Assembly (NCBI RefSeq): GCF_038095555.1
Contig: NZ_CP124591.1
Span: 434,001-498,000, forward strand
Direction of reading: 5' to 3'
DNA: 64,000 bases
Source of the DNA: Macrococcoides psychrotolerans
Lineage (GTDB): Bacteria > Bacillota > Bacilli > Staphylococcales > Staphylococcaceae
Part shown: positions 9,026 through 17,008 of the stretch, in pieces
Layout: each line of letters begins with the position of its first letter
How positions within the stretch are numbered: the stretch's first letter is position 1
Notes under the pieces: model-generated
Databases searched by the model: none
Seen by the model: the letters and a program-made list of their open reading frames with translations, nothing else
Told to the model about the DNA's origin: nothing
Position numbers and translations under genes: made by a program

Positions 9026-10392
9026 TGGATTTTATCGTACAACAATGGCCGTTATTTACAGTCGCTATAGCTATTATTATTCTACTGGTCTTAATTATGG
9101 GACTCAAACTTAATACGTTTATATCATTAATCATCGTCGCTTTTTTAACGGCACTTATGCTAGGGATTCCTTTAGATAAAGTCGTCGCTACGATTGAAGC
9201 AGGAATGGGTGGGACACTTGGACATATTGCGCTCATCTTTGGTTTAGGTGCGATGCTTGGGAAGTTGCTTGCTGATGGTGGGGGAGCAACGAGAATTGCA
9301 CATACGCTCATCGATAAATTTGGACTAAAACATATTCAGTGGGCTGTTGTTGTGGCATCCTTCATTATAGGGATTGCACTATTCTTTGAAGTCGGTCTTG
9401 TATTACTGATTCCGATTGTGTATACCATTGCGAAAGAAACGAAACTACCCGCACTTTATTTAGGTATTCCTATGGCTGCAGCACTTTCTGTAACGCATGG
9501 TTTCTTACCGCCACATCCTGGACCGGTCATGATTGCAAAAGAATATGACGCAAACCTTGGTGAAGTATTAATATATGGCTTTATCATTGCGATTCCTGTA
9601 GCAATCATTGCAGGCCCGTTATTTACAAAGTTTGCAAAGAAAATTACGCCGACAGCATTCACACGTGAAGGAGACATCTCGTCTTTAGGTAAAAACGTGA
9701 ATTTCAAAATTGAGGAAACACCAGGATTTTTCATTAGTACACTTACAGCATTATTTCCTGTATTATTAATGCTGATTTCCACAATTGTTAAATTAATGGT
9801 AGAAGCACAAGGAATAAATGTAAATGGATTGATCAAGGCCATTTACCTAATTGGTGATGCATCTACTGCCATGCTGATTTCAATATTGATTGCTGTAATC
9901 ACAATGGGTCTCTCTAGAGGGCGCAAGATGAAAGATGTGATGCAGTCGGTTACAGATGCAATCTATCCAATTGGGATGATGATTCTGATAATCGGTGCAG
10001 GTGGCGCATTTAAACAGGTATTGATTGATGGTGGCGTAGGTAAGCATGTCGAAACATTATTTACGCATTCAGACTTTTCACCGATTCTGTTAGCTTGGCT
10101 TGTTGCAGCAGTACTTAGAATTGCATTAGGATCTGCGACAGTTGCTGCGATTTCTACGACAGGTATCGTTATTCCGTTGCTTGAAGCGTCTGATGTGAAT
10201 TTAGCATTGGTTGTTCTTGCAACAGGTGCCGGGAGTGTCATCGCATCACATGTGAATGATGCAGGATTCTGGATGTTTAAAGAATATTTCGGGTTATCCA
10301 TTAAAGAGACAGTGCTGACATGGACGCTTCTAGAGACGATCATATCTGTGAGTGGTCTCGTCTTTATTATGATTTTCAGCCTGTTTGTATAA
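9025..10392 (+). CDS. gntP: Gluconate permease (GntP family)
   Basis: 455 residues with about 12-14 membrane segments. GntP-family landmarks are GFLPPHPGPVMIAKEYDANLG near residue 160 and the C-terminal ASHVNDAGFWMFKEYF loop. It imports gluconate by proton symport. Third and last gene of the operon. The 6-phosphogluconate dehydrogenase gene (gntZ) that ends the Bacillus gnt operon is absent here. Confidence 0.93.
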   Translation: MDFIVQQWPLFTVAIAIIILLVLIMGLKLNTFISLIIVAFLTALMLGIPLDKVVATIEAGMGGTLGHIALIFGLGAMLGKLLADGGGATRIAHTLIDKFGLKHIQWAVVVASFIIGIALFFEVGLVLLIPIVYTIAKETKLPALYLGIPMAAALSVTHGFLPPHPGPVMIAKEYDANLGEVLIYGFIIAIPVAIIAGPLFTKFAKKITPTAFTREGDISSLGKNVNFKIEETPGFFISTLTALFPVLLMLISTIVKLMVEAQGINVNGLIKAIYLIGDASTAMLISILIAVITMGLSRGRKMKDVMQSVTDAIYPIGMMILIIGAGGAFKQVLIDGGVGKHVETLFTHSDFSPILLAWLVAAVLRIALGSATVAAISTTGIVIPLLEASDVNLALVVLATGAGSVIASHVNDAGFWMFKEYFGLSIKETVLTWTLLETIISVSGLVFIMIFSLFV

Positions 10393-10462
10393 TCAAATCG
10401 CTCGTAAATGTAAGTTGTAAACTGTATAATCATTATATAACACTAATTAAATGAGGGATTAT

Positions 10463-11098
10463 ATGAACAATTATTATAATGCACAACCTGTGACACGCGC
10501 ATCAGCGTATCGTCAAACGTTTTTATTCTTTATGTATTACTGGATTATCTTTGCGGTAGGAACATATTTAGGACAATTTGTGCCAGCGGGATTAAGATTT
10601 ACGGTTTCTATGGCAATTTTTGCACTTGTAATGTTATCGTTATTCGTGCGTGCTTCACGTAAGTTTGGATTCTTAATTTCTAACTTAATGGCGTTTGGGA
10701 TGGGGATTGTAAGTTACGGTACATTTATGTACTACATGTCAACGTTAGGTGAAGCTGCATTCTATCAAAACGTTGCACTTGCTGTAGGGGCATTCTTAGC
10801 CTTTGGTTTAGTTGGATACTTTGTAGTAGGAGATGCATCTAACTTAGGGCGTCTATTATTCCCAGCATTAATCGCATTAGTATTTGCAAGTTTCTTAGGC
10901 ATATTCATTCAAATTCCAATGTTCCAGATGGTGATTACAATTGCAGGACTTGCAATCTTCTTCTTGTATACAGTATATGACTTTAACCGTTTAAAACAAG
11001 GAAACTTCTCACCACAGGAGATGGGATTTAGCTTATTTATCAACCTATTGAATATCATTTTAGATATTTTACGATTAGCAAGTATTTTAAAAGATTAA
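10463..11098 (+). CDS. Bax inhibitor-1/YccA family membrane protein
   Basis: 211 residues with about seven membrane helices, the usual size and layout of bacterial BI-1 (TMBIM) proteins; some, such as YetJ, are pH-sensitive calcium leak channels. The conserved C-terminal YTVYDFNRLKQG segment carries the acidic residue that gates the YetJ pore. ATG 10463 is preferred over ATG 10451 because GAGGGA (10453-10458) then has proper spacing. Function in this organism is unknown. Confidence 0.85.
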   Translation: MNNYYNAQPVTRASAYRQTFLFFMYYWIIFAVGTYLGQFVPAGLRFTVSMAIFALVMLSLFVRASRKFGFLISNLMAFGMGIVSYGTFMYYMSTLGEAAFYQNVALAVGAFLAFGLVGYFVVGDASNLGRLLFPALIALVFASFLGIFIQIPMFQMVITIAGLAIFFLYTVYDFNRLKQGNFSPQEMGFSLFINLLNIILDILRLASILKD

Positions 11099-11125
11099 AG
11101 GCATGCGCCTTTAATCTTTTTTGTG
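11091..11125 (+). terminator. Rho-independent terminator after the BI-1 gene
   Basis: Perfect 12-bp stem (AAGATTAAAGGC with its complement) around ATGC, overlapping the stop codon and followed by TTTTTTG. Confidence 0.9.
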
Positions 11126-11183
11126 TAATGAAGGATTAATGTGTATAATAATGACATAAATTATTGAAAGAGAAGTGTATATT

Positions 11184-11897
11184 ATGGGTCGTAAATGGAA
11201 CAACATTAAAGATAAGAAAGCTGCAAAGGACAAGGATACAAGTAGAATCTATGCGAAATTCGGTCGTGAAATCTATGTCGCAGCAAAGTCTGGAGAGCCA
11301 GATCCTGAATCGAACCAAAACTTGAAATTCGTTCTTGAACGTGCGAAAACATACTCTGTACCGAAACATATTATTGATCGTGCTATCGAGAAAGCTAAAG
11401 GCGGTGCAGAAGAGAACTACGATGAACTACGCTATGAGGGATTTGGTCCTGGTGGTTCGATGTTAATCGTAGACGCCCTTACAAATAACGTTAACCGTAC
11501 AGCGAGTGACGTTCGTGCGGCGTTTGGTAAGAACGGGGGGAATATGGGGGTATCCGGTTCAGTAAGTTATATGTTTGATAATACTGCAGTGTTTGGATTT
11601 GATGGTAAGAGTGCAGATGAAACGCTGGAAATTCTGATGGAAGCAGATATTGATGTACGCGATGTAATAGAAGAGGACGGGCACGTTATTGTCTATGCAG
11701 AACCTGATCAATTTGCAGCAGTACAGAACACATTGAAAGAAGCAGGGATTGAAGAATTTACTATAGCCGAACTTTCAATGGTCCCTCAGACTGAATTAGA
11801 CTTATCCGATTCGGACTTAGAAGTATTTGAAAAGTTAGTAGACGCGATTGAAGATTTAGAAGACGTACAGACTGTACACCATAATGTAAATGTATAA
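11184..11897 (+). CDS. YebC/PmpR-family protein (YeeI type)
   Basis: 237 residues. It begins MGRKWNNIKDKKAAKDKDTS, the signature of the YeeI branch of the YebC/TACO1 family, and keeps the strongly conserved NNVNRTASDVRAAFGKNGGN segment near residue 100. YebC proteins were long called DNA-binding regulators; work in several bacteria supports a role in translation of difficult (for example proline-rich) stretches. ATG 11184 is chosen over GTG 11175 because GAGAAGTG then lies at normal distance. Confidence 0.9.
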   Translation: MGRKWNNIKDKKAAKDKDTSRIYAKFGREIYVAAKSGEPDPESNQNLKFVLERAKTYSVPKHIIDRAIEKAKGGAEENYDELRYEGFGPGGSMLIVDALTNNVNRTASDVRAAFGKNGGNMGVSGSVSYMFDNTAVFGFDGKSADETLEILMEADIDVRDVIEEDGHVIVYAEPDQFAAVQNTLKEAGIEEFTIAELSMVPQTELDLSDSDLEVFEKLVDAIEDLEDVQTVHHNVNV

Positions 11898-11902
11898 TTT
11901 GT

Positions 11903-11931
11903 AAGCACTGAAGCGATTTCAGTGCTTTTTT
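11903..11931 (+). terminator. Rho-independent terminator
   Basis: AAGCACTGAA and TTTCAGTGCTT pair around GCGA, followed by TTTT. The next ribosome binding site (AGGAGG) starts right after. Confidence 0.85.
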
Positions 11932-11941
11932 AGGAGGAATT

Positions 11942-12427
11942 ATGAATAAACAGGATTTTATAGAGACATTGCAATTACAACCACATCCAGAAGGGGGCTA
12001 TTACTATGAGACATATCAATCTGAACTTAAGATAGATGATAAAAGACTATATACAAGCATCTATTTCTTGCTAGAGTCAGGAAATATTTCACACTTTCAT
12101 CGTATACAGTCGGATGAACTGTGGTATTTCCATGCAGGTGATTCACTGACGATTCATATGATTCATCCTGATGGGAGTTATCAGTCTGTTAAACTTGGGC
12201 TCGATGTGAAAAAAGGTGAAGTGCCACAATATCTAGTACCAAAGAACACGATATTTGCATCTACAGTTGAAGGAGAAGATAGATGGAGTCTCGTTGGCTG
12301 TATGGTCGCACCAGGATTTACATTCGAGGGCTTTGAACTGTTTACGCAAGATGAACTGATAGAGTGGTACCCGAGACACCAAACGATTATCGAAAAATAT
12401 GCATTAAAGCACAAGGGGAATGTATAA
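11942..12427 (+). CDS. DUF985 cupin protein
   Basis: 161 residues in a single cupin barrel. The opening LQLQPHPEGGYYYETYQS and the central SHFHRIQSDELWYFHAG are the DUF985 signatures; the histidines and glutamate look fit to bind a metal. The family is structurally related to sugar isomerase/epimerase cupins but its activity is not settled. Its TAA overlaps the ATG of the next gene by one base, so the pair is translationally coupled. Confidence 0.85.
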   Translation: MNKQDFIETLQLQPHPEGGYYYETYQSELKIDDKRLYTSIYFLLESGNISHFHRIQSDELWYFHAGDSLTIHMIHPDGSYQSVKLGLDVKKGEVPQYLVPKNTIFASTVEGEDRWSLVGCMVAPGFTFEGFELFTQDELIEWYPRHQTIIEKYALKHKGNV

Positions 12428-12834
12428 TGAAAAACAAAAAAATTACGCCATTTATGATGTTTAATGGAAAAGCAGAAGCGGCAATTGAATTTTATACCGC
12501 TGTATTTCGTAATAGTGAGATCATTTCTATGATTAAGTATGATGAACAAGGACCAGGTGCACCCGGGACGGTGAATCATGCAGTGTTTACAATTCATAAC
12601 GAACAGTTTATGGCAATTGACAACGCGAATGGTACAGATATTCCTTTTACGCCGGCGCTAAGTTTTGCGGTTGAATGCGAATCTGCTGAAGAGATTGAAT
12701 TCTTATATGATCAGTTAAAGGAGGATGGACAAGTGCTGATGGAACTTGCGCCGATGCATCCAGTGTCAGAGAAGTTTGCATGGGTAGCTGATCAGTTTGG
12801 TATCAACTGGCAATTAAACCTATCCATTGGATGA
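12427..12834 (+). CDS. PhnB-like VOC-fold protein
   Basis: 135 residues. The pattern KITPFMMFNGKAEAAIEFY at the N-terminus and the ending GINWQLNL belong to the PhnB/3-demethylubiquinone-9 3-methyltransferase-like branch of the glyoxalase (VOC) superfamily. Despite the name, these are not true methyltransferases; substrates are unknown. The ATG at 12427 overlaps the upstream stop; an earlier in-frame start inside the upstream gene would add a tail without family similarity. Confidence 0.82.
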   Translation: MKNKKITPFMMFNGKAEAAIEFYTAVFRNSEIISMIKYDEQGPGAPGTVNHAVFTIHNEQFMAIDNANGTDIPFTPALSFAVECESAEEIEFLYDQLKEDGQVLMELAPMHPVSEKFAWVADQFGINWQLNLSIG

Positions 12835-12836
12835 TA

Positions 12837-12863
12837 GCACCTTATTGATAAGGTGCATTTTTT
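12837..12863 (+). terminator. Rho-independent terminator
   Basis: Perfect 8-bp stem GCACCTTA/TAAGGTGC around TTGA, followed by ATTTTTTT. Confidence 0.9.
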
Positions 12864-12910
12864 TATACTTACTTTAATATTTGTTATGATGAGAGAAAGG
12901 AGCTGAGGAT

Positions 12911-13690
12911 ATGGATTTAGGTTTAAAGGGTAAAGTAGCTATAATTACAGGTTCAAGTAAAGGTATCGGTAAGGAAACTGCGACGGTATTAGCTGCAGAA
13001 GGTGCTCATGTAGTGATTGCTTCCCGTCATGAAGACGAACTGATTGATGTTGCAAAGGAAATTAGGGAGCAAACAGGTCAAGAAGTATCTTATCAAGTAT
13101 GTGATGTTACGAAGGAAACGGACTGTAAACAATTTGTTCAAAAAGCAATCGATACGTATGGAAAGCTTGATATACTCATCAATAATGCAGGAAGTGCGTT
13201 TGCTAAAAATTTCGAAGATGTTTCGCTGGATGACTGGCAGGATGATCTTGACCTCAAACTATTCGGTGCGCTTCATATGTTACATGCAGCATTACCAGAA
13301 CTTAAGAAGAATGGGGGCGCCATAGTCAACCTTACAGCCATTGCTGGCAAAAACCCTCCAGCCGATACAACACCAACCTCTGTCACGCGTGCAGCAGGAC
13401 TTGCATTGACGAAGACATTAAGTAAGGATCTTGCACAGTATAATATTCGTGTGAACGCTGTATGTATCGGTCTGATTCGCAGTGGTCAGATTGAAAAACG
13501 CTGGCAGGAGGAAGCACCTGAAAAGCCTTGGGAAGAATATGCAAGAGATCCTAAGTTTGAAATTCCGATTGGTCGGATTGGTGATACTAGAGAAGCGGCG
13601 AATGTCATTTCATTCTTAGTAAGTGATGCAGCAAGTTATGTTACGGGTACTGCTGTAAATATCGATGGTGGTAAATCACCAAGTCTTTAA
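12911..13690 (+). CDS. Atypical short-chain dehydrogenase-like protein
   Basis: 259 residues with classical SDR length and fold. The cofactor loop GSSKGIG (14-20) and NNAG (91-94) are intact. The catalytic Ser-Tyr-Lys set is not: in alignment with FabG by eye, Ser becomes Ala143, Tyr becomes Thr156 and Lys becomes Arg160 (segment PTSVTRAAG), and the Asn of the tetrad looks replaced as well. It would bind NAD(P) but should not carry out the usual SDR chemistry. The strong RBS (AAAGGAGC) and intact frame argue that it is made. Role unknown. Confidence 0.8.
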   Translation: MDLGLKGKVAIITGSSKGIGKETATVLAAEGAHVVIASRHEDELIDVAKEIREQTGQEVSYQVCDVTKETDCKQFVQKAIDTYGKLDILINNAGSAFAKNFEDVSLDDWQDDLDLKLFGALHMLHAALPELKKNGGAIVNLTAIAGKNPPADTTPTSVTRAAGLALTKTLSKDLAQYNIRVNAVCIGLIRSGQIEKRWQEEAPEKPWEEYARDPKFEIPIGRIGDTREAANVISFLVSDAASYVTGTAVNIDGGKSPSL

Positions 13691-13695
13691 TGAAG

Positions 13696-13733
13696 ATAGC
13701 ATCGGGATATTTCCTGATGCTATTTTTTTTTGT
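13696..13733 (+). terminator. Rho-independent terminator
   Basis: ATAGCATCGGG and CCTGATGCTAT pair with a short loop, followed by a run of nine T. Confidence 0.85.
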
Positions 13734-13740
13734 CAAAAGG

Positions 13741-13791
13741 TTGACGAATGCTGTATTAAGTGTATTATATTATATAGTACAGTTAATACAG
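13741..13791 (+). promoter_or_regulatory. Promoter and inverted-repeat operator of the YtrA-type operon
   Basis: -35 TTGACG (13741-13746) and -10 TATTAT (13763-13768) are 16 bases apart. CTGTATTAA (13751-13759, between the two boxes) is repeated in perfect inverted orientation as TTAATACAG (13783-13791, near the start point). This is a natural site for autorepression by the GntR-type regulator encoded next. Confidence 0.6.
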
Positions 13792-13808
13792 TAGAACGGA
13801 GAGGTTTT

Positions 13809-14195
13809 ATGATATCAATCGACAATAGGAGTCGTATTCCGATATATGAGCAGCTTATCAATGGATTTAAGCTTCAAATTATGAATGGCGTTCTGCTACC
13901 GGATGAAAAGCTGCCGTCCGTGAGACAGCTTGCGCAAGAGTTAACCATTAATCCGAACACTATTCAAAAGGCATACCGTGAACTAGAACATCTAGGTTAC
14001 ACCTATTCAGTCCCAGGTAAAGGAAGCTTTGTAAACACCATTCAAAATGAGATGAATAAGGAGCGCATCAACATGTTAACAGAGACATTGCATAAAACAG
14101 TGCAGGAATTACTATTTCTAGGTCTGACGAAAGAAGAGATTATAGCAGCAATTGAAAACATGAGGGGTGAGCACGATGACAATCAAACTGAATAA
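13809..14195 (+). CDS. YtrA-subfamily GntR regulator
   Basis: 128 residues, the short YtrA architecture: a winged helix (about 10-75, with KLPSVRQLAQELTINPNTIQ) and a short helical dimerisation tail, but no effector domain. Such regulators sit in front of the ABC transporter they control and often respond to cell-envelope antibiotics. ATG 13809 follows GGAGAGG; a longer in-frame reading begins inside the terminator and is not credible. The end overlaps the ABC ATPase gene by 20 bases. Confidence 0.88.
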   Translation: MISIDNRSRIPIYEQLINGFKLQIMNGVLLPDEKLPSVRQLAQELTINPNTIQKAYRELEHLGYTYSVPGKGSFVNTIQNEMNKERINMLTETLHKTVQELLFLGLTKEEIIAAIENMRGEHDDNQTE

Positions 14196-15081
14196 GGTCA
14201 GCAAGTCATTTGGAAAGTTCAAAGCGGTGGATGAAGTTGACTTAATAATAAAGCAAGGTTCAATTCAAGGGTTACTTGGAAGTAATGGGGCAGGTAAGAC
14301 AACATTGCTCAAGCTAATTGCAGGTATCTATAAAAGTGATACTGGACAGATTACAGTAAATGATATGGATATATTCGAAGACATCCATTATAAGGCGCAT
14401 ATGATCTTTATCTCTGATATTCCTTATTTCTTTGGACATGCGAGTCTGGATGAGATGTCTGAGTTCTATAAAATGATGTTTCCCGATTTCAGTGAAGAAC
14501 GATACAAACAGCTTGTAAAAGTGCTTAATATGAATCCATCTAAGAAGATTGCAAAGTTATCAAAAGGTATGCAGCGTCAATGTGCATTTATACTAGCGAT
14601 TGCAGCACGTCCTAAAGTTATGCTGCTGGATGAACCGTTTGATGGATTAGACCCGATTGTCAGACATACAATCAAGAACATCTTGATTCAGGATGTTACT
14701 AATCATGACATGGCTTTGTTCGTGTCTAGCCATAATTTAAGAGAAATGGAAGATTTCTGTGATGCGGTAACTTTGATGCATGAAGGACGCGTATTGATGA
14801 CACGTGACCTTGATGACTTAAAAGGAAATGTAGCTAAAATACAGATGGCTTTCAGCACATTACCTGATGAATCATTCTATAAAGGGATGAATGTTATCGA
14901 GAAAGTGACTAAAGGACGTGTAGTTACTTGTATCGTAAAAGACAACCTAGACAGAGTAGAAGAATATATTACAACAGCAGATCCACTGCTCTATGATATA
15001 TTACCGCTCACATTAGAAGAAATCTTTACATATGAATTGGGAGGTTACGGTTATGCAATTGAAAACATCATTGTGGAATAA
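14176..15081 (+). CDS. ABC transporter ATP-binding protein (YtrB type)
   Basis: 301 residues. Walker A is GSNGAGKTT near residue 39. The ABC signature is degenerate (KLSKGMQRQ near residue 130), and Walker B is VMLLDEPFDGLD. A C-terminal extension of about 80 residues follows, as in bacitracin/YtrB-like exporters. ATG 14176 is favoured because AGGGGTG lies 6 nt upstream. It energises the permease encoded next, whose frame overlaps by 29 bases. Confidence 0.88.
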   Translation: MTIKLNKVSKSFGKFKAVDEVDLIIKQGSIQGLLGSNGAGKTTLLKLIAGIYKSDTGQITVNDMDIFEDIHYKAHMIFISDIPYFFGHASLDEMSEFYKMMFPDFSEERYKQLVKVLNMNPSKKIAKLSKGMQRQCAFILAIAARPKVMLLDEPFDGLDPIVRHTIKNILIQDVTNHDMALFVSSHNLREMEDFCDAVTLMHEGRVLMTRDLDDLKGNVAKIQMAFSTLPDESFYKGMNVIEKVTKGRVVTCIVKDNLDRVEEYITTADPLLYDILPLTLEEIFTYELGGYGYAIENIIVE

Positions 15082-16960
15082 AGCGCTGTTCAGAAACTTA
15101 TCACGCAATATCATGTTTTTGACGGTAATTAATATCATCTGTACATTTATTTTAGTGCCGTTCTCCTATTTTATGATGGATGTTGAAGGTACGAATAATA
15201 TTAGTAAGTATATTATCGGCTCATTAAATACAGCAGGGCTATATTTCTTTGGCGCAATGATTTATGCAGGATTAAGCGGTATTTTTATTACCTATTTCTT
15301 TAAAGGGCAAGGTGCATCTGACTTTATTCATAGTCTGCCGATAAAACGTTATCGTATTTTAAATACAGTTTACCTAACATATTTTACGCATGTGCTCCTC
15401 AATTTATTGATAAACGGTGTTATCACATTAATATTCGGGATTAAATTTAATGGCATAAATATTGAGAAAGTGCTGATATGGGTGCTGTTAAGTTTACTCA
15501 TTCATCTGTTTATCTTTAGTTTAACTGTATTGTTAGGCTTATTGATAAATAATTACTTAAGTCATACTGTTGGGACGATAGCACTGCTTATTTCCCCGGT
15601 AATTATGGGAACACTAATCTATACAACGCATATGGTATTATTCAAAGGTCTTTCGGAATATCCTACTGTGCTGCTTAATGATATTACGATACCTGTAAAA
15701 TTTATGGAATTCGTGATTGCAGATCGCTATCACTTTGTCTATTTGATCGTGGTGTTTGTAATATCAATCGTCATGATTGCACTTTCTTATTATGCATATA
15801 TGCGACGTAAGAATGAGCGCATCAATGAACCTTATGCGAATCAGTTTATCTATTTGATTATTTATTTTATTATGCTGTTTATAGCGACCATGCTAGGAGG
15901 ATTGATATTCAGCTCATTATTTAGTGAGATGAAGATTATATCACTCATCATCTATGCAATCGCATTTACAGTTGCGTTCATACTAATGGAAATGATTTCA
16001 CAAAAGTCTGCTCGAATCACTTTCGATAAGCGACTTTATATCACTTCGTTCGCGATTGTAGCTGCTGCGTTGATATTAGTTTTTATTTCAGGATATATGC
16101 GTGAACAATTTATACCTGATAAAAAAGAAATCTCATCTGTCGCAACAACTTTTGAAGATGCTAATCAAATATACATGAATCAAAGTTTGCTGAACGATAC
16201 GAAAGTAAGCAATCAAGCATTTATTGATAGTGTTGTCGATGCGCATAAACAATTAAAGAACGCAAAAAAAGGTGTATATAACAATGATGTAGCAGTCCGT
16301 ACGATACATATTCAGTATATTATGAATAATGGTCGAGTAGTTGATAGAAATTATGAAGTCTTTGAAAAAGATTATGATAACTACATTAAGCGTGTCAATA
16401 CAGAAGACAATATGAAAGCGCTAGTCACTGCACTTGATCTTAGTAAGCATAAAAAAGATCAAATTTCTATTACCCATGAAGTGAATAACGATTCATTTAC
16501 GGGTGACAGCATGAATAACAAACAAAAAGAAAAGCTTATAAAAGTTCTGGAAACAAGTATTAAAGAAAGAAGTTTTAATTCAAATCTTGAAGCAGGAAAA
16601 ACAAAGTATAGTATTACTTTCGATTATGAACATGTTAAATCGAATGGAATGGTTACCGAGTCTGGAAGTTATGACGTTCCGATTTCGATATACGATACGA
16701 AGTTAATACAATTTCTAATTGATGAGGAAATCATCTCTGAGCCGAGTGATGTACTAAAAGATGGCAACGTATATGAACTTCCACGAAAAACATCTTTTGA
16801 ACATGTCAGAAATATTGAAACGATAAATGAAGTAAAAGGTGCGAAAAAAATAGACAGAAAAGAATTTAAACGCATGGTAAACGCACAGCAGATTGATTCA
16901 AAAGGGCAACGAATCTTCGTTATTGATAGCCCGGAAAAATCATTTATATTTATAAAATAA
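15053..16960 (+). CDS. ABC transporter permease (ABC-2/YtrC-like)
   Basis: 635 residues. Roughly eight hydrophobic segments lie in the first 350 residues. A large hydrophilic region of about 260 residues follows the last helix (ending GYMREQFIP) and is probably extracellular, a possible sensing domain (inference). The ATG has GGGAGG 8 nt upstream inside the ATPase gene. With the YtrA-type regulator it forms a self-regulated export or defence operon; substrate unknown. Confidence 0.8.
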   Translation: MQLKTSLWNKALFRNLSRNIMFLTVINIICTFILVPFSYFMMDVEGTNNISKYIIGSLNTAGLYFFGAMIYAGLSGIFITYFFKGQGASDFIHSLPIKRYRILNTVYLTYFTHVLLNLLINGVITLIFGIKFNGINIEKVLIWVLLSLLIHLFIFSLTVLLGLLINNYLSHTVGTIALLISPVIMGTLIYTTHMVLFKGLSEYPTVLLNDITIPVKFMEFVIADRYHFVYLIVVFVISIVMIALSYYAYMRRKNERINEPYANQFIYLIIYFIMLFIATMLGGLIFSSLFSEMKIISLIIYAIAFTVAFILMEMISQKSARITFDKRLYITSFAIVAAALILVFISGYMREQFIPDKKEISSVATTFEDANQIYMNQSLLNDTKVSNQAFIDSVVDAHKQLKNAKKGVYNNDVAVRTIHIQYIMNNGRVVDRNYEVFEKDYDNYIKRVNTEDNMKALVTALDLSKHKKDQISITHEVNNDSFTGDSMNNKQKEKLIKVLETSIKERSFNSNLEAGKTKYSITFDYEHVKSNGMVTESGSYDVPISIYDTKLIQFLIDEEIISEPSDVLKDGNVYELPRKTSFEHVRNIETINEVKGAKKIDRKEFKRMVNAQQIDSKGQRIFVIDSPEKSFIFIK

Positions 16961-16961
16961 G

Positions 16962-16982
16962 CAGGGAACTCCCTGCTTTTTG
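16962..16982 (+). terminator. Rho-independent terminator
   Basis: GCAGGG and CCCTGC around AACT, followed by TTTTTG. Confidence 0.85.
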
Positions 16983-17008
16983 TTATAATTTATATGAGGA
17001 GGTGTGCT

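Noticed and set aside
9963..10433. Minus-strand 156-codon frame within gntP
   Set aside because: Antisense to a clear gluconate permease, no RBS and no protein-like composition; it mirrors the membrane helices.
13665..13808. Longer N-terminus of the YtrA-type regulator
   Set aside because: It would overlap the upstream gene end, its terminator and the promoter; ATG 13809 with GGAGAGG gives a normal family start.
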